Of a stretch of 64,000 nt of DNA, positions 27,441-35,519 are shown in pieces (the first letter of the stretch is position 1; every line of letters starts with the position of its first letter). The DNA is from Cellulophaga sp. BC115SP (GTDB lineage Bacteria; Bacteroidota; Bacteroidia; Cytophagales; Spirosomataceae). Both the position numbers and the translations under genes were made by a program. Where the stretch lies: contig NZ_JAAALB010000006.1 of the NCBI RefSeq assembly GCF_009905545.1, forward strand, positions 186,001 to 250,000, in the 5' to 3' direction. Below the pieces are notes generated by a model. The model saw only the letters and a program-made list of their open reading frames with translations, did no database searches and was not told the DNA's origin.

Positions 27441-27794
27441 AAGATTTAGCTTGTCTCATCAAATTCCGTAAACCATCAATTCGTATTATATATTGCTTAC
27501 TTAAGAAACATATAATTTTTCTTTTACTCTCCTGTTTAGCAACGCAATAGAGATAATTTGTATAATCCACGGTAAAATTGTATATCAAAAACTTAAAATA
27601 TATCATTAAATCAGAACAGATAATAGCTTTATATTGTGCCGTATAATCCTTTCAATATAGTACAAAACCAAACGAGTTAAATTTCATCTTCTTCTTAAGA
27701 TTAATATCGTTTTTAAAATTGTATTGATGGCATAGATTCTATTGATATTGATTGCAATCAAAACTAATTCATGTAAACACTAAATGCAAAACCT
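27441..27794. other. AT-rich gap before the trehalase-family gene
   Basis: About 350 bases, very AT-rich, with no credible gene and no repeat that I recognise. It should hold the promoter of the glycosidase gene, but no convincing element was found. Confidence 0.5.
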
Positions 27795-29393
27795 ATGAAT
27801 AAAGCCCTATTTCTTATTTTCCTCTTTATCATTACAAGTGTAAAAAGCTATGCTCAACATAATTATGTATTAAAAGATACAAGTTTTAAACATTATATAG
27901 ATGAATTTAATCGAAATGATAATGAGCTATATAAACAATTAATTCCCAATGATTCAGCTTGGTCATTCTTAAAATCAAATATTCCATTTTTCGAGTGCCC
28001 AGATAAAAATATTGAATTAACCTACTATTTTAGATGGTGGACCTACCGAAAGCATATTCAAAAATCGCCAAATGGTTATGTGATTACCGAATTTTTACCT
28101 AAAGTCTACTGGGCTGGAAAATATAATACCATTGCTTGTGCAGCTTCACTTCATTTTTATGAAGGACGTTGGTTAAAATCCAACAAATACTTGAATAGTT
28201 ACGCCAATTTTTGGTTTACAGAAGGAGATCCTCGAATGTATAGTTTCTGGGCAGCCAACGCATTTATGGAATATTTTAAAGTGACTAATGATTCAACAGT
28301 GTTAAACCTACTACCTAATTTGGTTAAAAATTATCAGGTATGGGAAACAGGTTGGATTAAAAATGGTCATTTTATTGGAAAAAATCCTGATGGTCTATTT
28401 AGTACATACGATGACCGAGATGGTATGGAAATGCAAATAAGTGGAAGTGGTAAAAGACCAACTATAAATTCTTACATGTATGCTGAGGCTATTGCAATAG
28501 CTGAATTTGCCAAAATCAATGGAAATATAAAATTATCAAAAGAGTTTTTGATTAAAGCTGATAGCTTGCAAACACTAGTTAATAATGGTCTTTGGGATAA
28601 GAAAGTAAAATTTTATAAAACTCGTTCAGAAAAAGATGGTGAGTTTGTAACTGTTCGTGAATTACAGGGCTATACTCCTTGGTATGTAAATCTTCCTCCT
28701 AAAAATAAAGGATTTGAAATAGCTTGGGAATTGATTAAGGCTAATAATGGATTTAATAGTCCTTATGGATTAACCTCAGCAGAACAAAATCATTCAAAAT
28801 TTGCTATTTCTTATTTAGGTCACGAATGTCAGTGGAACGGACCAGTGTGGCCTTTCGCTACATCAATTACTCTTAAAGCACTAGCCAATGTGATAAATAA
28901 TTATCCTCAAAAAATTGTTAGTAAAGATGATTTCTTTAACCAATTCGTAAAATACAGCTATTCGCAAAGACTAGTTCTAAAAAATGGTAAAATTGTACCT
29001 TGGATTGATGAAAACATAAATCCATATACAGGAGATTGGATTTCTCGTACAAAACTTGAAAAATGGGAGAATGGAACTTGGTCAGCTAACAAAGGAGGCA
29101 TAGAAAGAGGTAAGGACTATAATCATTCTTCTTATTGTGACATCCTTATCTCTGATTTAATCGGATTAAAGCCTCAGCTGGATAATACTGTAGAAATAAG
29201 CCCTTTATTACCCGATAAAACGTGGGATTGGTTCTGCTTGGATGGAATACAATATAAGGGAAAAACGTTAACCATACTTTACGATAAATTTGGTACAAAA
29301 TACGGTAGAGGAAAAGGTTTGTTAGTTTTTGTAAATGGAGAATTAAAAGTAAATAAAGATAAAATTGATAAGATAAATTTTAGCCTTCAATAG
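27795..29393 (+). CDS. Trehalase-family (GH37/GH63-like) glycosidase, exported
   Basis: A 532-residue protein with a signal peptide (MNKALFLIFLFIITSVKSYAQ) and an (alpha/alpha)6-barrel of trehalase or GH63-like type: YYFRWWTYRKHIQ, YSFWAANAFMEYF, FSTYDDRDGMEMQISGSGKRPTINSYMYAEA, HECQWNGPVWPFATSITLKAL and NHSSYCDILISDLIGL. The central DDRDGME and the C-terminal WNGPVWPFAT are typical of the MGH1-like group. The substrate is unknown, an alpha-linked sugar being likely. The gene is clearly more AT-rich than its neighbours, and it is flanked by a direct repeat on each side, suggesting it was acquired. Confidence 0.8.
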   Translation: MNKALFLIFLFIITSVKSYAQHNYVLKDTSFKHYIDEFNRNDNELYKQLIPNDSAWSFLKSNIPFFECPDKNIELTYYFRWWTYRKHIQKSPNGYVITEFLPKVYWAGKYNTIACAASLHFYEGRWLKSNKYLNSYANFWFTEGDPRMYSFWAANAFMEYFKVTNDSTVLNLLPNLVKNYQVWETGWIKNGHFIGKNPDGLFSTYDDRDGMEMQISGSGKRPTINSYMYAEAIAIAEFAKINGNIKLSKEFLIKADSLQTLVNNGLWDKKVKFYKTRSEKDGEFVTVRELQGYTPWYVNLPPKNKGFEIAWELIKANNGFNSPYGLTSAEQNHSKFAISYLGHECQWNGPVWPFATSITLKALANVINNYPQKIVSKDDFFNQFVKYSYSQRLVLKNGKIVPWIDENINPYTGDWISRTKLEKWENGTWSANKGGIERGKDYNHSSYCDILISDLIGLKPQLDNTVEISPLLPDKTWDWFCLDGIQYKGKTLTILYDKFGTKYGRGKGLLVFVNGELKVNKDKIDKINFSLQ

Positions 29394-29455
29394 TGTAAAT
29401 AATGGTGTTACTCTCGCTTTTGTATTTGTACTTTAGTGCTACTATCAATTCATTT

Positions 29456-29586
29456 TCTTACTAGTTCAAGATTTAGTCTTGGACTTATTTTTACTACAGT
29501 TTTGAAACTGTAGTAAAAATAAAAAATTAATGCCTTAGAAAAATAGAATCAAACTTCTGTTTCTCTAAGGCATTAAGTTTTATCAA
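29456..29586. repeat. Right copy of ~130-bp direct repeat
   Basis: It repeats 27311-27440 in the same orientation: TCTTACTAGTTCAAGATTTAG, the CAGTTTTGAAACTG hairpin, then ATTAATGCCTTAGAAAAA...CTAAGGCATTAAG. The loop of the last hairpin is inverted relative to the left copy (AGAATCAAACTTCTG against CAGAAGTTTGATTCT). The hairpin probably also terminates transcription of both convergent genes. Confidence 0.85.
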
Positions 29587-29601
29587 CAACAAGATTGCCT
29601 C

Positions 29602-30519
29602 TTACAAATCAGAAGCCCGATAAGCCTCAATCAATTTGATTTCACCTTCTTTGCCTTTTACTGAATTGCCGTGTTCCATGCCAAAAACAAAGTCTCGTCC
29701 TGAAGCTTGTGACTTTGCATTAATATGTTTGAAGATATTCTTGTAATTCATCTCACCTGTGGTTGGTTCCTTACGCCCAGGCTCGTCGCCAATTTGGAAA
29801 TAACCGATTTCATCCCACGTTTGGTCAATGTTATAAATGATATGTCCTTCGTTACGTTGCATGTGCCACATATCAAACAAAAACTTACACGATGGGCTAT
29901 TGACAGCCTTACAAATCATATAAGTTTGGTCCGAATTTCTTAAAAACAAATCTGGGGTATCGCTCAATGCCTCCAACACCATCACCAAGCCATGCGGTTC
30001 GAATATGGCGCTTGCCATACGCAATGACTCAATTACATGTCCAGTCTGGATTCCGATGGGAATACTACGGTCGTAATTCCCTGGCACCACGGTCATCCAT
30101 TTGGCATTTACACGTTTGGCAACTTCTACAGCTTCTTTACATCTTTGCAAAAACTTATCACGCCATTCTTTTTTACCCGAAGCCAAAGAGGTTTGTAGAG
30201 GCCAGTTATCAAAGTTTACCACAAAAACTCCCATGGTCATTCCTAGCTTTGCCATGGTATCTCCCACTTTTGTTTGTACTTCTACAGGTCTGTCCATCAT
30301 ACCATTATCCTCAAGCGCACGAAAACCCATTTCATGCATAAATTTAAGTTGATCGATAGGATCCTTGCCTGCGGAATTTTCGAACATTCCAAAATGAGGT
30401 GCATATTTGAGTTTGAAAGCAGGTTGAGCCGAAGTATTTTTTGCTTCTAAAACACCGCTCGAAAGCGTACTTACGGCAGAAGCTGCTAATAGATTTTTGG
30501 TAAAATCACGTCTTTGCAT
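29602..30519 (-). CDS. Sugar phosphate isomerase/epimerase-like TIM-barrel protein (hydroxypyruvate isomerase type)
   Basis: The 305-residue protein begins MQRRDFTKNLLAASAVSTLSSGVLEAK, a twin-arginine-like export signal. The body is an AP-endonuclease-2/xylose isomerase-type TIM barrel: FKLKYAPHFGMFENSAGKDPIDQLKFMHEMGFRALEDNG, LEALSD, KFLFDMWHMQRNEGHIIYNI, QIGDEPGRKEPTTGEMNY with metal-binding Glu, Asp and His positions. The substrate is probably a keto acid or sugar derivative. It is the only gene on its strand here. Confidence 0.85.
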   Translation of the reverse strand: MQRRDFTKNLLAASAVSTLSSGVLEAKNTSAQPAFKLKYAPHFGMFENSAGKDPIDQLKFMHEMGFRALEDNGMMDRPVEVQTKVGDTMAKLGMTMGVFVVNFDNWPLQTSLASGKKEWRDKFLQRCKEAVEVAKRVNAKWMTVVPGNYDRSIPIGIQTGHVIESLRMASAIFEPHGLVMVLEALSDTPDLFLRNSDQTYMICKAVNSPSCKFLFDMWHMQRNEGHIIYNIDQTWDEIGYFQIGDEPGRKEPTTGEMNYKNIFKHINAKSQASGRDFVFGMEHGNSVKGKEGEIKLIEAYRASDL

Positions 30520-30705
30520 GGTAAAAGGGCGTTAAATAGTTGAGGGTTCTAATATACAGAAAAACTTATTGTATTCTGACGGGGCTTTGGGGGGATTCTT
30601 ACAATTTGAAGATTTGATAATTTGAAAATGTAAGTGTGATGATTATAATCACAGAACACTACTTATTCATAAATTTTCCTTCTATTCTTTTTGGATATTC
30701 AAAAC

Positions 30706-30731
30706 AATATTTAGATATTTATCTAAATATT
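30706..30731 (+). promoter_or_regulatory. 26-bp perfect palindrome before a membrane-protein pair
   Basis: Arms AATATTTAGATA and TATCTAAATATT are exact reverse complements around TT. It ends 16 bases before the ATG at 30748, where an operator would sit. The core ATTTAGA...TCTAAAT resembles Fur/DtxR-type sites, but identity of the regulator is unknown. Confidence 0.6.
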
Positions 30732-30747
30732 TAAACAAGTAAATTCT

Positions 30748-31314
30748 ATGCAAAAATCTCACTTATTTGAGGGATTATTAGTTGGAATACACCTCATTCC
30801 GTTCGGCATTGATTATGACTCTTCTCTCATAAAAACCTATGATTGGTATCTGTACATTCCTTTTGTTATAGGTGGAATTCTGAATTACACCCTTAATTTT
30901 CGAAAATATTCTATTGAAGAAGTCCCAGAAAGAAACTTCCAAATCATTCGATTTATTCGAAGCATCAATTTTTTGATAGTCATGTCAGCATGGATTTATA
31001 TGTTAAAAAAAGATATTGACCAACTTCAAATTGTGGGATTAATAGCCTGTACAAATTTGATTTTATATGGCAACTTCAAATCTCTATACCATTTCGATGC
31101 TAATAGTTTTGACTTTTGGATGCAACCTTATGGGGAAGAGAAACTCCAAAAGTCTCACCGTTTAGAAGGTAAAATGCGAGTAGGCTTAGGTTTCTGGGGA
31201 CTCATTCTGTTTATTTTTTTAACGCCTCTTCCAGCGTTGATTATCTTCGGTATAACGTATTATATCTCTGCGTTTGTCTTACTTTATGCCTTTACTCAGT
31301 TGATGGATGAGTAG
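30748..31314 (+). CDS. Unknown membrane protein (paralogue of the next gene)
   Basis: I do not recognise the family. The 188-residue product has about five or six hydrophobic segments, including WYLYIPFVIGGILNYTL, FLIVMSAWIYML and LGFWGLILFIFLTPLPALIIFG. The stretch NLILYGNFKSLYHFDANSFDF and the following Y-x-E-E, K and R positions line up with HLLIYGNQINRLPWDSAFAF of the next gene, so the two appear to be distant relatives. A perfect palindrome 16 bases before its ATG suggests a dedicated regulator. Confidence 0.7.
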   Translation: MQKSHLFEGLLVGIHLIPFGIDYDSSLIKTYDWYLYIPFVIGGILNYTLNFRKYSIEEVPERNFQIIRFIRSINFLIVMSAWIYMLKKDIDQLQIVGLIACTNLILYGNFKSLYHFDANSFDFWMQPYGEEKLQKSHRLEGKMRVGLGFWGLILFIFLTPLPALIIFGITYYISAFVLLYAFTQLMDE

Positions 31315-31401
31315 CCGTAGTAGAAAATCAATAAGCTACTTGTTCAATAAAATAGAGCTCCTTTAATAAATCATTCACTATCAGCATACATTTTACTAAA
31401 G

Positions 31402-32004
31402 ATGAAATACTTTACGATTTCCGAAAAATTACTTCTTGTTGCAAACTTAATTCTATCTAGTTATTTGTATTGGTATTTGTTAGAAAAAATTCCTGATAAT
31501 TCTTCTCATATACTTGGGTATTCTTTAGGAACAATACTCGGAATTATATTTTCTATGGCATCTATATTTTCGAATGAACCGAATGAAATAGAAGTAAAAA
31601 TTCATAAAGTTATCTTTATTTCTTCCTGTATAGTTCACCTTCTTTCTCTATCAGGAATGCTTTGGTTCATAGACCAACCCTCAAGTCTTCAAACCTTATC
31701 AATAATTCCGATTGGGATTCACCTCCTCATATACGGCAATCAAATCAACCGACTCCCTTGGGATAGTGCCTTTGCCTTCCGAGGTATAAGTGTATACGCA
31801 GATGATGAATATGTTGGCAAAAAAACCTTGCGATTTCTGGCTCGCTTAAGTATTGTGACAGGATTAACTTTGATTGTTTTTAGTTTTGTACCTTTAAAAG
31901 GGTTTCTTTTCGTCTTTATTTTTTCGATGATTAATTTTTCGAAAATGATTATTAGTTTTTGGTATGCAAAAATCGTTTTTCGAAAAAAATATGGCGCTGA
32001 TTGA
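31402..32004 (+). CDS. Unknown membrane protein (paralogue of the preceding gene)
   Basis: No family is recognised. The 200-residue protein has about six hydrophobic segments (KLLLVANLILSSYLYWYLL, ILGYSLGTILGIIFSMASIF, VIFISSCIVHLLSLSGMLWF, LTLIVFSFVPLKGFLFVFIFS). It shares the L-YGN, DS, Y-x-D-E, K-R and PL spacing with the upstream protein in its second half. The two genes are 87 bases apart on the same strand, probably one transcript. MITE copy 2 is inserted directly after this gene. Confidence 0.7.
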   Translation: MKYFTISEKLLLVANLILSSYLYWYLLEKIPDNSSHILGYSLGTILGIIFSMASIFSNEPNEIEVKIHKVIFISSCIVHLLSLSGMLWFIDQPSSLQTLSIIPIGIHLLIYGNQINRLPWDSAFAFRGISVYADDEYVGKKTLRFLARLSIVTGLTLIVFSFVPLKGFLFVFIFSMINFSKMIISFWYAKIVFRKKYGAD

Positions 32005-32011
32005 TAAAATA

Positions 32012-32173
32012 AGCAAGCATCTGATTACTGGACAAATTTGAAGTTACTAGTTCAAGACTTGGTCTTGGACTCATTTTTTTAACAGTTTAAAACTGTTTTT
32101 TTAAAAAATCTGTGAAAAAGTCGATACACCTGAATCAGACTTTCTCGTTTTGTCCAGTAATCAGAGCAAGCAT
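32012..32173. mobile_element. MITE copy 2 with perfect 9-bp target duplication
   Basis: The element spans 32021-32164 (144 bp). Its left end CTGATTACTGGACAAA matches the right end's reverse complement exactly over 16 bases, and the flanks AGCAAGCAT (32012-32020 and 32165-32173) are identical. Its interior carries the AGTTCAAGACTTGGTCTTGGACT hairpin and ACAGTTTAAAACTGT, as in copy 1 read backwards. Perfect repeats and duplication suggest a more recent insertion than copy 1. No coding capacity. Confidence 0.93.
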
Positions 32174-32299
32174 ATCAAACAAACAACAAACAATTTAAAA
32201 TCAAACACTTACATACAAATCAACAAGCCTCAATTCAGTATTCATAGCTTAACAATAAGGCTGTAAGCTAAAACCCGAATGCTCAAGCTTTTTCCTATC

Positions 32300-33262
32300 A
32301 TGACAAAAAAACTTATCTATCTATGGCTGACGGTTGCATTTACACAGTTCAACCTTTTTGCTCAAAATAAAGAACAAATCGTGGTTTTATCTCAAACCAA
32401 AGGTAATCTTGAAGGTACTTTGTTGATTCCTCAAGCCACCAAACCTATGCCAGTCGTATTAATTATTGCAGGTTCTGGCCCCACAGACCGTGACGGCAAT
32501 AATCCTTTGGGCGTAAAGGCTCAATCTTATAAATTATTGGCAGAAGGCTTGGCAAAAAATCAAATAGCAAGCTTAAGATATGACAAGCGAGGGATTGGAC
32601 AAAGTAGTAATACGGCCGTCAAAGAAATAGATATGCGTTTTGAAACAGGTGCCGACGATGCAGCTCAATTTTTGGATACACTTCGCAAAGATCCTCGATT
32701 TAGTAAAGTGCTTGTTCTTGGACATTCGGAAGGTTCACTATTAGGAATGCTTTTAGCACAAAAAAGAAAAGTGGATGGCTATATTTCGGTATCTGGTATT
32801 GCCCAAGGCATAGATGAGGTAATCAACGAGCAACTTCGTCCACAAGCCATTCCTGATTCGGTGAAAGATACTGTCAAAAATTATTTAGCAACACTCAAAC
32901 AAGGCAAAACAATTCCTAAACTCATGCAAAACATGGTGATTTTTAGCTTGTTTCGCACAAGTATCCAGCCGTATATGATTTCGTGGCTGCGATATAATCC
33001 TAGTCAGGAAATTACTAAAATCACAACGCCTATTTTGATTGTTCAAGGCAGTGCCGATATTCAAGTTGGCGAAAAAGAAGGACAAGCTTTGCATCAAGCT
33101 GCTCCAAAGTCTACTTATTTGATGATTCCACAAATGAACCATGTACTAAAACTAGGTACGCTAGACCCTCAGGAATCACAACGAAATTATCAAAATCCAG
33201 ATTTACCTTTAGCACCTCAATTGGTCGAGGGTATAGTAGAGTGGATTAAAAAACGTCGTTAA
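32300..33262 (+). CDS. Alpha/beta hydrolase, exported
   Basis: A 320-residue serine hydrolase with a signal peptide (MTKKLIYLWLTVAFTQFNLFAQ). The oxyanion region is VVLIIAGSGPTDRDGNN and the nucleophile elbow GHSEGS has Ser at residue 143. The likely acid and base follow in SADIQVGEKEG and MNHVLK. The ATG at 32300 was preferred to one 21 bases upstream because it starts the signal peptide. It is 11 bases from the following ArsR-type gene, so they are co-transcribed. Confidence 0.87.
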   Translation: MTKKLIYLWLTVAFTQFNLFAQNKEQIVVLSQTKGNLEGTLLIPQATKPMPVVLIIAGSGPTDRDGNNPLGVKAQSYKLLAEGLAKNQIASLRYDKRGIGQSSNTAVKEIDMRFETGADDAAQFLDTLRKDPRFSKVLVLGHSEGSLLGMLLAQKRKVDGYISVSGIAQGIDEVINEQLRPQAIPDSVKDTVKNYLATLKQGKTIPKLMQNMVIFSLFRTSIQPYMISWLRYNPSQEITKITTPILIVQGSADIQVGEKEGQALHQAAPKSTYLMIPQMNHVLKLGTLDPQESQRNYQNPDLPLAPQLVEGIVEWIKKRR

Positions 33263-33273
33263 TTATCCTTTTT

Positions 33274-33570
33274 ATGAATACATTATTCAAAGCTCTTAAC
33301 GACCCCACACGTCGCGAAATTTTGGAGCTCCTCAAAGACAAAGACCTCAATGCTGGTGAAATCGCCGAGCAATTCAATATGTCGAAACCCAGTATTTCGC
33401 ATCATCTCGACCTGCTCAAACAGGCCGAATTGGTCGTTGCTATCAAAAAAGGGCAATTTATCGAATACTCTCTCAATATGACCGTGATGGACGAAGTGCT
33501 CGCATGGATATTACAGTTTAAGCCAGAGGTACAGATTTCGAAGGTTGAAATTTCTCCTAACAAATTGTGA
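33274..33570 (+). CDS. ArsR/SdpR-family winged-helix repressor
   Basis: The 98-residue protein is almost entirely a winged helix: LFKALNDPTRREILELLKDKDLNAGEIAEQFNMSKPSISHHLDLLKQAELVVAIKKGQFIEYSLN. The PTRREIL and SISHHLDLL motifs are those of SdpR-type autorepressors. Metal-binding cysteines of metalloregulatory ArsR proteins are absent. SdpR is usually followed by an SdpI-like membrane protein; here it instead trails an exported hydrolase by 11 bases and leads into the DUF5009 gene after 153 bases. Targets unknown. Confidence 0.88.
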   Translation: MNTLFKALNDPTRREILELLKDKDLNAGEIAEQFNMSKPSISHHLDLLKQAELVVAIKKGQFIEYSLNMTVMDEVLAWILQFKPEVQISKVEISPNKL

Positions 33571-33723
33571 ATGAGTGTTAAGTGGGTTGTGGTTGAGTGA
33601 TTTTCTTCTCAATTAATGTCTTATTTATAATGGTATATTAGTTTTTTTCAAAAATCACTAAATCACAACTCGCTAAATCACTCAATAACAACTATCTTAG
33701 AATTGCACTTCTAACAACATTTT
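33571..33723. repeat. AATCACTCA-family inverted repeat gap
   Basis: GGTTGAGTGATTTT (33591-33604) and AAAATCACTAAATCACAACTC (33651-33671) are mirror copies with a 46-base spacer. A further CTAAATCACTCAATAAC follows. These are degenerate copies of the AATCACTCA family found in many gaps of this window. Confidence 0.6.
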
Positions 33724-34833
33724 ATGAAACAACGATTACTTTCGCTCGATACCTTTCGAGGGCTCACGGTAGCCATGATGATTTTGGTCAATAACCCAGG
33801 CGATTGGGGACATATCTATTGGCCTCTCGAACACGCCTCTTGGGATGGCTGTACTCCTACCGATTTGGTATTTCCTTTCTTCCTTTTTATCGTGGGGGTT
33901 TCTATTTCTTATGCATTTAAGGATAAACAACCCGATTCGAAGACCCTTCTGAAGATATTGGAGCGTAGTTTAAAGCTCTTTGGTTTAGGACTTTTTCTAT
34001 CTCTTTTTCCCAAATTTGATATATCAGTAGTGCGAATCATGGGCGTTTTGCAACGCATAAGTCTTGTGTTTTTCTTTTGCTCTATCCTCTTTCTTTATAC
34101 CAAGCCTCGTACTCAAATAGGAGTATTGGCTGGTATTTTGATTTTGTATTATATCCTTATGACAATGGTACCTGTGCCAGGCATTGGCGCTGCCAATTTG
34201 TATGCTGAAACTAACCTTGGAGCTTACTTTGACCGCATGATATTGGGTATTCCACATCTTTATAAAGCAGCAAAAGTTTGGGACCCAGAAGGACTTTTGA
34301 GTAGTTTACCAGCCGTTGGCAATGGTATTTCAGGTATGTTGGCAGGGTATTATATGCAAAACAGAGATCAAGAAGTTAGTAAAAAACTTCTCAATCTCTG
34401 TCTAATAGGATGCATGGGCATGCTAGTCGGATGGGCTTGGGATAGTGCGGGATTTCCCATCAATAAGTCCTTGTGGACAAGCTCATACGTGTGTTGGACT
34501 GCTGGTATGGCAACTTGCTTTTGGGTGGGATTGTACTGGCTTATTGATGTCAAAGGCTACCAACGATGGACCAAGCCATTCGTGGTATACGGTGTCAACG
34601 CTATCACAGTATTCTTCTTATCGGGTCTGATTCCGCGTATTTTACGAATGATAAAACTACAGAATGCCGAAGGCGAAGAAGTCAATCTTCAAGTCTGGTT
34701 ATACAAATCATGGATTACTCCATGGTTTGATAGCCCCTATAATGCTTCCCTTGCAGGAGCAATTATCCTCGTAAGCTTATGGTGTGGCATACTTTGGATC
34801 ATGCACAATAAAAAAATCTTTGTCAAAGTATAG
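33724..34833 (+). CDS. DUF5009/HGSNAT-like membrane acyltransferase
   Basis: A polytopic protein of 369 residues with about ten membrane segments. It opens RLLSLDTFRGLTVAMMILVNNPGDWGHIYWPLEHASWDGCTPTDLVFPFFLFIVGVSISYAF, the signature of the bacterial relatives of heparan-alpha-glucosaminide N-acetyltransferase: the Asp-Thr-Phe-Arg-Gly motif, the conserved His in LEHASWDG and the TDLVFP box. Such proteins transfer acyl groups to sugars across the membrane. Its acceptor is unknown; no linked glycan gene is next to it. Confidence 0.9.
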   Translation: MKQRLLSLDTFRGLTVAMMILVNNPGDWGHIYWPLEHASWDGCTPTDLVFPFFLFIVGVSISYAFKDKQPDSKTLLKILERSLKLFGLGLFLSLFPKFDISVVRIMGVLQRISLVFFFCSILFLYTKPRTQIGVLAGILILYYILMTMVPVPGIGAANLYAETNLGAYFDRMILGIPHLYKAAKVWDPEGLLSSLPAVGNGISGMLAGYYMQNRDQEVSKKLLNLCLIGCMGMLVGWAWDSAGFPINKSLWTSSYVCWTAGMATCFWVGLYWLIDVKGYQRWTKPFVVYGVNAITVFFLSGLIPRILRMIKLQNAEGEEVNLQVWLYKSWITPWFDSPYNASLAGAIILVSLWCGILWIMHNKKIFVKV

Positions 34834-34897
34834 TAAATAGGTCAACACAGTTTGACTGCAAACTACTTTACTTACTATGTATATTCCTGTAAACAAC

Positions 34898-34930
34898 TCG
34901 AGCAGTAAGAGACGCCTTCTTACTGCTCGA
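34898..34930. terminator. Hairpin between convergent genes (CGAGCAGTAAG type)
   Basis: TCGAGCAGTAAG and CTTACTGCTCGA form a 12-bp perfect stem around AGACGCCTT. It lies between the DUF5009 gene and the end of the CBM48 gene, with only a weak T-run, so it may serve as terminator in both directions or simply as a structured repeat. Confidence 0.6.
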
Positions 34931-34934
34931 ATAA

Positions 34935-35243
34935 TTACAATACTACTACCGAATTCTCGTCAGAAGTGATACCGTTTGGAACAAACTTATCAGCTTCTGT
35001 TTCGTTTGCCCAAATAGCGCTATCAAATAAATAACGGAATTGAAATTCTTTTCCAGCTTCTAATTCAAGCGTACCTTTAAAAGTACCATCTTTTTGTTTT
35101 TTCAAGGCTGTAGCCGAGGCATCCCAATTATTGAACTCTCCTACCACGTTCACTGCTTTTGCACCGTTTACTGCGTCGGCAGGAACTGCAAATGTTACTT
35201 TACATACTGGTTTTGATTTCAAATACTGTTTTGTAATTGCCAT
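34935..35243 (-). CDS. CBM48/AMPK-type glycogen-binding domain protein
   Basis: A small cytoplasmic protein of 102 residues that is one isoamylase-type early-set domain: VNVVGEFNNWDASATALKKQKDGTFKGTLELEAGKEFQFRYLFDSAIWANETEADKFVPNG, with the carbohydrate-contacting Trp residues in FNNWD and IWANE. It probably binds alpha-glucan such as glycogen, perhaps as an anchor or regulator. It stands alone, with a convergent gene after a hairpin. Confidence 0.88.
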   Translation of the reverse strand: MAITKQYLKSKPVCKVTFAVPADAVNGAKAVNVVGEFNNWDASATALKKQKDGTFKGTLELEAGKEFQFRYLFDSAIWANETEADKFVPNGITSDENSVVVL

Positions 35244-35519
35244 AATGATAATAAGTTTTTAGGAGTTATTGCTAGATTTCTTTTTTCTATTGCGAATGAG
35301 TGAAATAGTCTTTACCAAACACTCAAATTGTACTTTATCTATTTAACTAAGATAAAAATTTATCGCAAATATTCAAAAAATATTTTCATAAAAACCTAAC
35401 AACCAGATAATTAATTAATAATTATATTAAAATAATCATAATTTAACTAATCTATCTACTAAAAACAGTATAGAACTGACATTTTATAGGTGTAAAACTC
35501 ATACATTTTCAAATTAGAA

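Noticed and set aside
27421-27606. Minus-strand 61-codon frame in the left repeat region
   Set aside because: Starts in AT-rich noncoding sequence and ends in the repeat hairpin; no support.
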